Positions 54,833 through 63,320 of a stretch of DNA of 64,000 nucleotides are shown here, piece after piece. Position 1 is the stretch's first letter, and each line of letters starts with the position of its first letter. Position numbers and translations under genes: made by a program. Source of the stretch: Nocardia sp. CNY236 (GTDB lineage: Bacteria; Actinomycetota; Actinomycetes; Mycobacteriales; Mycobacteriaceae); assembly GCF_000482385.1 (NCBI RefSeq), contig NZ_AXVD01000014.1, positions 62,001 through 126,000 on the forward strand, given 5' to 3'. The notes under the pieces are model-generated. The model searched no databases and was not told the DNA's origin. It saw only the letters and a program-made list of their open reading frames with translations.

Positions 54833-55702
54833 GTGAGTGGTACGGACAGGCGGGCCGACCCGAATGCGCTGCGGTTTCTGATCGGTCGAGAACTGAAGGT
54901 CGCTCGTGAGCGAGCTGGGGTTTCGCAAACGCAGGCGGGAAGCCAGCTCGATTGCACAGCGACAAAGATCAACTATCTGGAAAGCGGCAAGTCGACGCAG
55001 CAGCAGGCCGAGGTGATGGTGCTTCTGAAGTTCTACGGTGCCGATCCCTCCCAAATCGAGCGGATCTCTTCGCTTGCCTCGCAGGCAGATCGGACAACAT
55101 GGTGGGCACCGTTCAGTGCTGTGTTCCCAGATTGGTTCAAGACCTTCGTTGGGCTGGAAGGACTAGCAGACAGTCAGTTCTGCTATACGTCGATGCACCT
55201 ACCTGGGCAGCTTCAGACGGCTGAATACGCTGCGGCGCTTCTGGAGGGTCACCTCCGTGTACCGCCAGCTGATGCGCCCGCAGTGGTACGTGGCCGTATG
55301 GCTCGGCAGCGATTGACCGGAGAACGGCCTCTCAGGCTGCGGGTGGTCATCGAAGAGTACGTCCTGGACCGTGTCGCGGGTGGCCCCTCGGTCATGGGTT
55401 CTCAGCTGGAGCACCTGCTGCGCGTCATTGAGCTTCCCACAGTGGAGCTACATGTCATGCCAGTCGGCGTGGCTGTTCACGACGGACTCGACGGCGACTT
55501 CATCGTCTTGAACTTCGACAGCGCCAGAAGCATCGGGTACGTCGAGTATCCCGCCGGCGCGCTTTACATCCAGGAAGAAGAGCAGGTACAGCTATATAAG
55601 ATGGCCACAGATCGGCTCTGTGCTGCCGCGCTGTCGGAATCCGACTCTGTTGAAGCCATCAGAAGCCGGTTGGCGAAACTTGGAATAGAGGAGCGCGCAT
55701 GA
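54833..55702 (+). CDS. XRE-family regulator with DUF5753 domain
   Basis: This 289-aa protein has an N-terminal helix-turn-helix (about 15-70, ELKVARERAGVSQTQAG and CTATKINYLESGKS) and a DUF5753 domain (about 105-285, with HLPGQLQTAEYAAALL and the RLTGERPLRLRVVIEE stretch). Such WhiJ-like regulators pair with a DUF397 protein and often act in development or antibiotic control of actinomycetes; some pairs behave like toxin-antitoxin modules. The GTG at 54833 follows GGAGGGG by about 5 nt. Its stop overlaps the DUF397 start (ATGA). Confidence 0.92.
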   Translation: MSGTDRRADPNALRFLIGRELKVARERAGVSQTQAGSQLDCTATKINYLESGKSTQQQAEVMVLLKFYGADPSQIERISSLASQADRTTWWAPFSAVFPDWFKTFVGLEGLADSQFCYTSMHLPGQLQTAEYAAALLEGHLRVPPADAPAVVRGRMARQRLTGERPLRLRVVIEEYVLDRVAGGPSVMGSQLEHLLRVIELPTVELHVMPVGVAVHDGLDGDFIVLNFDSARSIGYVEYPAGALYIQEEEQVQLYKMATDRLCAAALSESDSVEAIRSRLAKLGIEERA

Positions 55703-56040
55703 CTGTCGCAGATCATCGATCTTGGCGGACCTCCAGCTACAGCGGAAATGGCGAGGGCTGCGTGGACGTGGCCCCCTCGGCAGGCAGTGTCTTCGTTCGT
55801 CATGCGAAGCACCACGATCACGGAGTCATCGAGTTCACCGTCGATGAGTGGTCAACATTCATCCGTGAGGCCTGTGAAGGTCTGGCCAGCACAAACGGTG
55901 CCGCGCAGGTCGAGCGGGACGGCGGCGACACCTTGGTTACTACTTCTGACATCCGACTGCGGTTCAATGAGATCGAATGGTCGGCGTTCATCGCCGGAGC
56001 TAATGATGGCGAATTCGACTTCCAGCTCGGTGTGAAATAG
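55699..56040 (+). CDS. DUF397 protein, extended
   Basis: This 113-aa protein starts with a complete DUF397 unit (about 7-60; WRTSSYSGNGEGCVDVA ... FTVDEWSTFI) and then carries a second, partial one (about 75-110; LRFNEIEWSAFIAGANDGEFDF), which has the usual C-terminal half only. Most DUF397 proteins are ~60-70 aa. It is translated coupled to the XRE gene, its presumed partner that it may antagonise. Base composition is slightly lower in GC than most of the window, which fits accessory DNA. Confidence 0.88.
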   Translation: MTVADHRSWRTSSYSGNGEGCVDVAPSAGSVFVRHAKHHDHGVIEFTVDEWSTFIREACEGLASTNGAAQVERDGGDTLVTTSDIRLRFNEIEWSAFIAGANDGEFDFQLGVK

Positions 56041-56276
56041 CAGCGTGTTCGACTCCCCCCAGGAGTATCGGCGAGTTCCTCCCTTGGTAGAACCCAGCCA
56101 TAGTGCTTGGTGAGAAGATGGCGGGTCGTGTCTGCAGCGCGCCATCTATCGGGGTCTATTCAGGCGGGAATCGATTGCTCACGTCGTCGACGGTGGGCTA
56201 CGCTCAGCAGCAACGAGGGCGGAGCAGTCGTGCCTGCTCCAAGGTCACGTCCGAGGCGGCATAGGGGGATCGTACA

Positions 56277-56840
56277 GTGTTCCGTGGCAATGCTATTCGC
56301 ACTGGGATGTGGGTGGCTGGTGCGGTGGTCCTGGTCGCTGGGTGCGGGACCGAACGGGGCGTCGCGGCGCCCGCTGCGACATCCTCTCGATCGTCGATCG
56401 CCTCGCAGGTGCCCAGTGCCTACGACCCGTGCACGGACATACCGGAGAGCGTGCTCGCATCGGAAGGACTGCATAGCAAGAGAACTGCCACCAGTAGGGC
56501 AAGCGGCGGAGTCCGATGGCGGGGTTGTGCGTGGGTTCGCACGAACGGGTACGCGGTGAGTATTCGGGCTACCAATCTGACTGTCGACGTAGTGCGTTCG
56601 AAGGGCTTTGCGGAAACGCGGGAGTTCACGATCGATGGGCGTCGGGCAGTGTCGACGCGTCAGTTCGATGGCCCATACATCCAAGAGGCGTGCACGGTGG
56701 ATGTGGAGATGAACGGCGGCAGCCTCGAATTCAACCTGAACAACCCTCCGTCCAGGCGAGATACGGGGAGTATCGATTCGTGCGAGCTGGCTCGGACACT
56801 GGCGGAGAAGGTTGTACCGACCATGCCAGCAACGGCGTGA
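56277..56840 (+). CDS. DUF3558 lipoprotein, copy 1
   Basis: This 187-aa protein begins with a signal peptide and lipobox LVAGC (Cys23). The rest is the DUF3558 domain with conserved cysteines (YDPCTDIP, RGCAWVR, EACTVDV, IDSCELA). The GTG at 56277 is used because it starts the signal sequence. It heads a small ESX-type module and has a nearly identical copy at its other end, about 92% identical over 187 aligned residues by my count (14 differences). DUF3558 lipoproteins are common beside ESX genes in Nocardia; function unknown. Confidence 0.88.
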   Translation: MFRGNAIRTGMWVAGAVVLVAGCGTERGVAAPAATSSRSSIASQVPSAYDPCTDIPESVLASEGLHSKRTATSRASGGVRWRGCAWVRTNGYAVSIRATNLTVDVVRSKGFAETREFTIDGRRAVSTRQFDGPYIQEACTVDVEMNGGSLEFNLNNPPSRRDTGSIDSCELARTLAEKVVPTMPATA

Positions 56841-56879
56841 CCACTTGATCGCACGAACTCATCGGGAGGGATGACAGTC

Positions 56880-57371
56880 ATGAGTGAAGACAAGCCACCT
56901 CGGCCCTTGGCGAACTTGGTCGATGAGGCGCGGGAGGGACGGCTGCGGGTGCGGATGGAACCGCAACAGTTCGTGAACATCGACCGCGATTGCGAGTTCT
57001 TCAAGAACAGGATCCAGGACATCCAGCAGGTTGCGACCGAGATCGCTGGTCAGGAGCTGTGGGGCTTGGGAGAAGGGAATTGTGGTCAAGGGGGCAAGGA
57101 GTTGATTTCGGGTCAGACCATGGTAGAGCGCTACCGTGAGAAGGCCCGTGGTTCGCAGAACAGCGTCTACGAGGTGATGGAATCTCACTACCGGGTAGTT
57201 GAAGGCATCCAGGATCTGCTGCGCGCGGTTCGGGATCGCTTCATGCAGCAGGACGCCGAATGGGCTGCACGATATCGCGAAGTGGAAGCAACACTACCGG
57301 CACGACCACCTGCTCCAGAGCGATCCTTCGGGCCTGTGCAGGTGTGCTATGTGGACAAGCTAGAGATGTGA
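56880..57371 (+). CDS. PE/WXG-like small helical protein of an ESX module
   Basis: This 163-aa, mainly alpha-helical protein lies directly before a PPE/WXG-type gene, as PE or WXG100 partners do. No clean WXG motif is present, but an LWGLGEG turn lies about residue 60 between helices, with further helices at 15-55 and 80-140. The ATG at 56880 is 10 nt after GGAGGG; an upstream ATG at 56871 is too close to that site. It is likely a secretion partner of the next protein (inference from position). Confidence 0.7.
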   Translation: MSEDKPPRPLANLVDEAREGRLRVRMEPQQFVNIDRDCEFFKNRIQDIQQVATEIAGQELWGLGEGNCGQGGKELISGQTMVERYREKARGSQNSVYEVMESHYRVVEGIQDLLRAVRDRFMQQDAEWAARYREVEATLPARPPAPERSFGPVQVCYVDKLEM

Positions 57372-57380
57372 GGTTGTCGG

Positions 57381-58715
57381 ATGCATCAGAACGAGCCTAA
57401 ACGGATTCCCGGAGGCGGCGAGAACCCGCACAGCTGGTCACACCAGGAGATCAAAGAATCGTTCGGCGCCCTGGACGACTACGGGGACGCTCAAGACGCC
57501 GCGGAAAAGTACGCGCATGTGGCCTCATGGTGGGACCAGGGAGTGGAGACGTTCGCGCGTGCGATGGTCGAGTCCATCGGGCAGGCATGGGAAGGTGCGG
57601 CGGCAGATGCGGCCAAAGATGCGATCAAACGCTATACCGATGACGCCCGTACGCTCGAGCCGGCATTGACTCAGCTGGCGTACACGATCACCGAATCCGT
57701 TGAAGCGGTGGTCGCTACGCGCAACGCGATCCCGGACTACGCCGACCATTCATGGACGGCGAATGTTTGGCCGCCGCGCGCCGCGGAGGAGGAGCGTTCC
57801 CGCAACGAGGCGGAGCAGGGTGCCCGGGAGGCCATGCGGAGCAACTACGTTGCCCGCTTCAGCGGCGTCGATGCGCGGGTGCCCGTGCTGCCGGTTGCCT
57901 TGGATCCGACGCAACCGTTGGATATTGCGGGGTCAGGACCAGACGGTACGGGCGGCGGCAACCCTCCGAATACTGTAGGTCCACGAGGTTCGGTTGGTTC
58001 TGACGACCTCGATGGAAATGAGGGTGCGTCGGAGCCGGCTGGATCCTCCACACCTGTCGGGACGCAGGATCCGGCCTGGACTTCCTCCGTCCCAGACGAG
58101 GTTACTCCGGCAGGGGCCGAACCGGGCACTGCCGTTGCGGGTGATGACCCGACCAGGACGACGGCGGCGGGTGCCGAGCCCGGTGTGTCGAATGCGTTGG
58201 CTGGTTCCGAGGATCGTGGATCCACGTCGGGTCGCAACATACCCGGTGGCGCAAGTCCGGCCGGTGGTCCTGGTGCGCTCGGTGGGCCAGGTGGTTCCGG
58301 AGTGCTGGGGATGCCTGGTGGGCGTGGGGGGACCGGGGTACCCGGTGGATCTGGGATGTCCGGTAGTTCCGGTGGGCGTGCGGGGGCCGGAGGATTCGGT
58401 GGTCCTGGAGCGTCCAGTGGCTCAGGTGTGCGGGGTGCTCCCGGGGGGCCGGGTGGAGCTGGGATGCCGGGTGGGGCTTCTGGAGTGCGTTCCGCCTCCG
58501 GTGGCGCGGGTGCTGCGGCTGTGTCGGGTCGTGGTGCGGCGACACCGGGCATGATGGGGCCGGGAATGGGTGCCGGTGGCGGCAAGTCCGATTACGAGTC
58601 GAACCGTACGACTCCCGACTACCTTGTCACCCAGGAAAACACCGACGAACTGCTCGGCGAGATGCCGAAGACGGTGCCCGGTGGTGTGATCGGCGGCGAC
58701 CGCAGAGATAGCTGA
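57381..58715 (+). CDS. PPE/WXG-like protein with Gly-rich C-terminus
   Basis: This 444-aa protein has an N-terminal helical domain (about 1-180) with a WEGAAADAAKDAI turn, typical of WXG/PPE-like ESX substrates. Residues ~185-400 are low-complexity, rich in Gly, Pro, Ala and Ser, with many GGPG/GGSG units. The last ~40 residues (DYLVTQENTDELLGEMP ... VPGGVIGGD) are the conserved tail of Nocardia PPE-like proteins. It starts 9 nt after the previous gene. The minus-strand Pro-rich frame over the same repeats is a shadow. Confidence 0.82.
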   Translation: MHQNEPKRIPGGGENPHSWSHQEIKESFGALDDYGDAQDAAEKYAHVASWWDQGVETFARAMVESIGQAWEGAAADAAKDAIKRYTDDARTLEPALTQLAYTITESVEAVVATRNAIPDYADHSWTANVWPPRAAEEERSRNEAEQGAREAMRSNYVARFSGVDARVPVLPVALDPTQPLDIAGSGPDGTGGGNPPNTVGPRGSVGSDDLDGNEGASEPAGSSTPVGTQDPAWTSSVPDEVTPAGAEPGTAVAGDDPTRTTAAGAEPGVSNALAGSEDRGSTSGRNIPGGASPAGGPGALGGPGGSGVLGMPGGRGGTGVPGGSGMSGSSGGRAGAGGFGGPGASSGSGVRGAPGGPGGAGMPGGASGVRSASGGAGAAAVSGRGAATPGMMGPGMGAGGGKSDYESNRTTPDYLVTQENTDELLGEMPKTVPGGVIGGDRRDS

Positions 58716-58741
58716 CCAACTTTCCTCGATCGGATCATCGA

Positions 58742-59512
58742 ATGACGGCATGGACACTCGATCCGGATGATTTCGCTGCCCTCTGGTACGGGGATGCGAA
58801 TGACCGGTTTCCCAACCCGTTGCACTACCACAGTCGTTTCGGACTACGTGACGAGTTCGACGCGCACCGGATCACGGTGCGCGAACGCTACCCGTTCGAC
58901 GAACTCGAGCACATCGAGCTGGCCATGCACACGTTGAGCACTTCGACTGTGCGGATCGAGATCCTCGGTGGCACAACAAAGCACAAGGGCAACGACGGCA
59001 GTGTTCGGATCTATCGGATCGTCGGGGCCACCAACGTGTATCACTCGGTGACACTGTTTCAATCAGCGTCCGGGGGGAACGATGGTGCGATCAGGATCGA
59101 GATATCCAGCCCAGAGGAACTCGCCGCTCGCCTCGTGCGGCTGATCCCGGAGTGCCTGCCGGGTGCACATCCTGCGGCAACGTTCCATCCCGAGGACCTG
59201 CGATTCCAGACCAACAGCTATTTCGAGGACGTCGCTCGCAATACCCCGCGCGAGCGGTATCAGCGCTTGCTAGGCCGTCCCGCCGATGGCGGCGGCAGCG
59301 CTGGGTTGTTGACCGGGTCCGTCAACTCCGTATCCGCACCCCAGAACGTCCTGCAATGGCGCGACATCACCGATGACGGTCGCTACACCGAAGTGACCGG
59401 AGCCCACATCACGGTATCTCCCACCACGCCCGCGGATCTCGTCAATAGATTCACAGCCTGGATCGATGAAGCGACACAGCGTATGGCCGACGACGAAACC
59501 TTCACTTGGTAG
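58742..59512 (+). CDS. EspG-family ESX secretion chaperone
   Basis: This 256-aa protein matches the EspG family: it opens with WTLDPDDFAALWY, has a DELEHIELAMHTLS region and a C-terminal ADLVNRFTAWIDEAT helix. EspG proteins bind the PE-PPE pair in the cytosol and keep it soluble for its ESX system. It comes right after the PE-like and PPE-like genes, so it probably serves them. No core ESX genes (EccB-EccE, MycP) are in the window. Confidence 0.82.
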   Translation: MTAWTLDPDDFAALWYGDANDRFPNPLHYHSRFGLRDEFDAHRITVRERYPFDELEHIELAMHTLSTSTVRIEILGGTTKHKGNDGSVRIYRIVGATNVYHSVTLFQSASGGNDGAIRIEISSPEELAARLVRLIPECLPGAHPAATFHPEDLRFQTNSYFEDVARNTPRERYQRLLGRPADGGGSAGLLTGSVNSVSAPQNVLQWRDITDDGRYTEVTGAHITVSPTTPADLVNRFTAWIDEATQRMADDETFTW

Positions 59513-59734
59513 AATCCGGCGACTACCAGGGCCGGCCATGCGCAACACCCCCCGGGTGGGCAGCTGCGTGGTCGCGATCGATACCGCCCGGTGTGGTGTA
59601 CGTCCAGCCAGGTAACCGGGTCTTTGAGTCCCTTCTTCTGCGGTGGGCAACACGCTCAGCGGTAGTAGGGGTGTTGGGCCGGAAGGGGCGGGCCGGCCGC
59701 AACGGTCGTGTCCGATGCAGCACAGGGAGATCGT

Positions 59735-60307
59735 ACGGTGTTCGGTAGCAGGGCTATTCGTACTGGGCTGTGGGTGACCAGTGCAGTGGTCCTGGTCGCT
59801 GGGTGCGGGACCGAACGGGGCGTCGCGGCGCCCGCTGGGACATCCTCTCGATCGTCGATCGCCTCGCAGGTACCCAGTGCCTACGACCCGTGCACGGACA
59901 TACCCGAGAGCGTGCTCGCATCGGAAAAACTGCATAGCAAGAGAACTCCCACCAACAGAAAAAGCGGCGGAGTCCGATGGCGGGGTTGTGCGTGGGTTCG
60001 CACGAACGGGTACGCGGTGAGTATTCGGGCTACCAATCTGACCGTCGACGTAGTGCGTTCGAAGGGCTTTGCGGAAACGCGGGATTTCACGATCGATGGG
60101 CGTCGGGCAGTGTCGACGCGTCAGTTCGATGGCCCGTACATCCAAGAGGCGTGCACGGTGAATGTGGAGATGAACGGCGGCAGCCTCGAATTCAACCTGA
60201 ACAACCCTCCATCGAATCGGGATACGGGGAGTATCGATTCGTGCGAGCTGGCTCGGACACTGGCGGAGAAGGTTGTACCGACCATGCCCGCAACGGCGTG
60301 ACCACTC
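59735..60307 (+). repeat. Second copy of a ~570-bp segment (first copy 56274-56846)
   Basis: The DNA from just before the GTG start to just after the stop (ending TGACCACT) is nearly the same in both places, with no insertions or deletions. The flanks differ, although the leader keeps GGGxGATCGTAC. Differences cluster in the signal-peptide part and around codons 63-73; long stretches elsewhere are identical. Confidence 0.85.
59738..60301 (+). CDS. DUF3558 lipoprotein, copy 2
   Basis: This 187-aa protein is the paralogue of the gene at the other end of the ESX module, with the same lipobox (LVAGC, Cys23) and cysteines. The 14 differences include six within the first 15 residues. The GTG at 59738 corresponds to the start of copy 1. 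It converges on the lipase gene with only 9 nt between stops. Recent duplication or gene conversion is likely. Confidence 0.87.
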   Translation: MFGSRAIRTGLWVTSAVVLVAGCGTERGVAAPAGTSSRSSIASQVPSAYDPCTDIPESVLASEKLHSKRTPTNRKSGGVRWRGCAWVRTNGYAVSIRATNLTVDVVRSKGFAETRDFTIDGRRAVSTRQFDGPYIQEACTVNVEMNGGSLEFNLNNPPSNRDTGSIDSCELARTLAEKVVPTMPATA

Positions 60308-60310
60308 GCG

Positions 60311-61204
60311 CTACCGCCCGGTGCAGTGCGCGTGCAGCCAGGTGATCACGTCGTTGAGCACCTTCTCCTGCTCGGGCTCGTTGAATACCTCGTGATAGAG
60401 GCCCTCGTAGCGGATCACGGTGACATCCTTCGATCCCGAGCCCCGCTCGATGAGGTCGGAACTGGACGGCGCGGCGATCGCGTCGGCAGTACCGTGCAGC
60501 ACCAACAGCGGCGCGGTGAGTTTCGCCAGCCGCTGCTTGACCACGACGGTGGCGTTCATGATCTCGGCGCCGGTACGAACGGGCAGCATGCCGCGATACA
60601 CCAGTGGATCGTTGTCGTAGGCCGCGACCACGGCAGGATCGCGGCTGATCATCGACGAATCCAGTTTCTTCGCACCGAGATTCGGGGTGAGCTTGCTCAG
60701 CACAGGTGCCAGTAGGCGTTGCAGCGGGTTGCCGATCGGAATGTCCAACGGTGGTGCGGACAGCACGATGCCTTCGACATCGATCGGTGCCCGAGTGGCC
60801 AGATGCAGAGTGATCAGGCTGCCCATCGAGTGAGCGACCAGGAAGCGCGGCACGCCGGGGTGCTCGCCTGCAGCGTAGGCCAGCATGGCGGCGACATTGT
60901 CGGCCGCGCTGTCCATCGAACCGATATTGGCCTTCCCGCCCGCGGACTTGCCGTGGCCGAGGTGATCGGGCGCGTAGACCGCGAACCCCGCGGCGACCAA
61001 GTGCTGCCCGACGTGGGTGTAACGACCGGAATGTTCGGCCACGCCGTGTACCAGCACGATCACGCCCTGAGCAGCGTCGTTCGGCAGCCACGCGCGCCAG
61101 ACGATGCCGCCGCTGCGGGCGAGCGTGCCGGACTGGGTGCGGACCGGGGACGTGGCGGGTGGCTCGGAGGGGGCGCTGTTGCCGGCCGCGGGCTCGCTGC
61201 TCAT
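60311..61204 (-). CDS. Monoacylglycerol lipase (alpha/beta hydrolase)
   Basis: This 297-aa protein resembles mycobacterial Rv0183. It has VHGVAEHSGRYTHV, DHLGHGKSAG, nucleophile VAHSMGSLI (Ser near 124), acid residue in HGTADAIAAPSSS and catalytic His in YEGLYHEVFNEPE. It splits monoglycerides to glycerol and fatty acid. The first ~25 residues are a variable, Pro/Ser-rich extension without signal peptide. The ATG overlaps the stop of the M20 peptidase gene, so they are co-translated. Confidence 0.92.
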   Translation of the reverse strand: MSSEPAAGNSAPSEPPATSPVRTQSGTLARSGGIVWRAWLPNDAAQGVIVLVHGVAEHSGRYTHVGQHLVAAGFAVYAPDHLGHGKSAGGKANIGSMDSAADNVAAMLAYAAGEHPGVPRFLVAHSMGSLITLHLATRAPIDVEGIVLSAPPLDIPIGNPLQRLLAPVLSKLTPNLGAKKLDSSMISRDPAVVAAYDNDPLVYRGMLPVRTGAEIMNATVVVKQRLAKLTAPLLVLHGTADAIAAPSSSDLIERGSGSKDVTVIRYEGLYHEVFNEPEQEKVLNDVITWLHAHCTGR

Positions 61205-62607
61205 GAATCGGCTCCTGACGTCTGTGGCGTGCCGGTCGTCGCGAAGTACTCGATCAGCCGCCGGTTGAACGTGATGAGTCGAGCGTAGTTGACCCGCGAG
61301 AGGCGCTCGTCGGTTCCATGGATCGAGGCGAGGTCACGCTCGTCCAGCACAACCGGGGCAAAATTGCACCGCGTGAGCGCCAGGTCGGCATAGTGCCGGG
61401 AGTCGGTCGCGCCCGGAACGAGGCCGGTGGTCACCGCGATGCCCGGGACGACCGCGCGCGCGAGGTCGGCGACCAGGTCGAAAGCAGGACCGGGCGCGGT
61501 GACCGTGGAGGGCTCGGTGGCCGTCCCCACCACGTCGAATCGCACCTGCGGGTCGCGCACGACCTTCCGGCAATGCCGCAGTACCGCGGCAACCGAATCT
61601 CCTGGCAGGATACGGAAGTTCACCAGGGCCTCTGCCTGGGCCGGTAGTACGTTCGCCCGCACTCCGCCGCGTATCACTGTGGGCGCGGTGGTGGTGCGCA
61701 CCAGCGCCGCGGTCTGCGGTTGGGTCGCCATCACCCGGGTGATCAGCGAAGGCGCGATACGGGCAAGCCCCAGCAGGTGTCCACGCGGCCCGTGCATCAC
61801 GGTGCGCAGCCTGTGCAGCATGTCCGCGATCACCGGGGTCAGGCGCAGCGGCATCGGATGTGTCTGAATCCGGTGCACCGCGCGCGCGATCCGGCCGATC
61901 GCCGTTTGCGTGCCCGGCATGGACGAATGTCCACCCGTGTCGGTGACCGACAACCGGACCGTGGCGTACCCCTTCTCGCCGAGCATGATCGTCGCCACCG
62001 GCTGCCGCACCCCCTCGATCACGTCTGCGGTGATCACCCCACCCTCGTCGAGCAAGAGATCCGCGTACACGCCCGCCTGCCGCAGGTGTTCGGCCATGGG
62101 GACGGCGCCGTCGCCGCCGAAGACCTCCTCGTCGTGCCCGAACGCCAGATAGATCGTTCGTCGGGGCCGCAGGCCGTCGGCGAGGGCCGACTCGACCGCT
62201 TCCAATGCGGCGAGCACGCGGCTCTTGTCGTCGATCGCGCCGCGACCCCAAATGTATTCGTCGTCGACCACACCGGCGAACGGCGGATGTGTCCACCGTT
62301 GCGGATCGTCCACCGGCACCACGTCTTGATGCGCCAGCAGGATGGCTGCGACTCCGGTCGGTTCCGTGCCGGGCCATCGGTAGAGCCTGCTGGGTCCGAA
62401 CCGCCGCAGTTCGAGTTCGGCGTGCACCAGTGGGAAGGATTGGCGCAGATGGGCATCGAGGCGATCGAATGCCGTGGTATCGAGGCGGTGTGGGTCGTCG
62501 GCGGACACGGTCGCGCAGCGCAAGGCGGCGGCCAGACGTTCGGCGGTGGGGTCGTCGACTGGTTGCGTCATCGTCGCGTCGCTGCGGGTCGGCAGGTTCA
62601 TCGGCAT
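61201..62607 (-). CDS. M20-family metallopeptidase (CPS1/PM20D1-like)
   Basis: This 468-aa zinc peptidase has the two-domain M20 fold. Metal-binding residues are seen in LLAHQDVVPV (His), GRGAIDDKSRV (Asp), FGHDEEVFGG (Glu pair), LLDEGG and ASIHGTDERL (His). The dimerisation domain lies near 215-360. Relatives hydrolyse or form N-acyl amino acids, which would suit a lipase partner (inference). Start: the ATG at 62607 with GAGG five bases upstream is preferred over the GTG at 62664; the ATG at 62571 is also possible. Confidence 0.88.
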   Translation of the reverse strand: MPMNLPTRSDATMTQPVDDPTAERLAAALRCATVSADDPHRLDTTAFDRLDAHLRQSFPLVHAELELRRFGPSRLYRWPGTEPTGVAAILLAHQDVVPVDDPQRWTHPPFAGVVDDEYIWGRGAIDDKSRVLAALEAVESALADGLRPRRTIYLAFGHDEEVFGGDGAVPMAEHLRQAGVYADLLLDEGGVITADVIEGVRQPVATIMLGEKGYATVRLSVTDTGGHSSMPGTQTAIGRIARAVHRIQTHPMPLRLTPVIADMLHRLRTVMHGPRGHLLGLARIAPSLITRVMATQPQTAALVRTTTAPTVIRGGVRANVLPAQAEALVNFRILPGDSVAAVLRHCRKVVRDPQVRFDVVGTATEPSTVTAPGPAFDLVADLARAVVPGIAVTTGLVPGATDSRHYADLALTRCNFAPVVLDERDLASIHGTDERLSRVNYARLITFNRRLIEYFATTGTPQTSGADS

Positions 62608-62815
62608 CGTCGCCTCGGTCTGTGCTGGAATCGGAGTGCGCCGCACTCGTTCTCTGGTCTGCACGGGTCACCGCTCAGGGTAGATGTTCGCTCCCTCGTT
62701 CGTGGTGCGGACGGCGCGTAATGGCGCGCCGAACCGGGTATGCGGCACCGTGATCCGCCTGCCGCCGCACACGGGCTGGCGTATCATGGGACGAGTGCCG
62801 ATGCGCGGGGGAACA

Positions 62816-63265
62816 ATGAGTGAGTCGGCGACGGCGGAGTGGGAACGGTTCGTCCAAGCGCTGGCGCACTGTCTGTCGGAGTTGCCCTCCCGCGCGACGC
62901 TGATCATCGCCGCATCCGGAAATCGGTATGTCCAGTTCGTTCAGTACGACATCAAGTTGTCCGCCGAGCTGGCTGGAAGCCACTATCTGAGCCATCCCAT
63001 CCCGGCCGACGCCGCGCGGGAATTGCGTGCACTCGGGTGGCGGGAGCCGGCGCTGCGTCTCGACACCGAGAACTGGACCAAGACATTGTTCTGGCCGATC
63101 GGCGCGAACAACATGCGCGAATTCGCGCATTCGGTTGTCGTCGGCCTGCGTGACGCCCTCGGCGTGATCGCTCCAGTGGACCTGCACGCCGCAGGATGGA
63201 CCGAGGCATCCGGTGATCTGGACCTCACCGTGCTAGGGGCGATTGCCCGCCGTCGTGGGAATTGA
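62816..63265 (+). CDS. TY-Chap/YbjN-like protein, 149 aa
   Basis: This protein has the look of actinobacterial TY-Chap (secretion-chaperone-like) domains: EWERFVQALAHCLSELP, RYVQFVQYDIKLSAELAG, ELRALGWREP and a C-terminal DLHAAGWTEAS. Members are thought to bind partner proteins. A TATCAT box (62782-62787) lies seven bases before a GTG at 62795 in the same frame, so a leaderless start there, adding seven codons, is an alternative to the ATG used. Family call is tentative. Confidence 0.68.
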   Translation: MSESATAEWERFVQALAHCLSELPSRATLIIAASGNRYVQFVQYDIKLSAELAGSHYLSHPIPADAARELRALGWREPALRLDTENWTKTLFWPIGANNMREFAHSVVVGLRDALGVIAPVDLHAAGWTEASGDLDLTVLGAIARRRGN

Positions 63266-63320
63266 TCAGGCGAACTCCCAGCACGGAACCGCGACTACCT
63301 GGGCACTATTGTGTAGAGAC

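Noticed and set aside
54374..55054. 226-aa minus-strand frame across the XRE promoter region
   Set aside because: It covers the palindromes and the XRE gene's start, and has no family features or start signal.
58250..58560. Possible CRISPR-like or VNTR array in the PPE-like gene
   Set aside because: The repeats are irregular Gly-rich codons without constant unit or spacer length, so they are protein low complexity only.
57845..58585. Pro-rich minus-strand frame that looks like a repeat protein
   Set aside because: It is the reverse complement of the Gly-rich tail of the PPE-like gene, which turns GGC/GGT codons into Pro/Ala codons.
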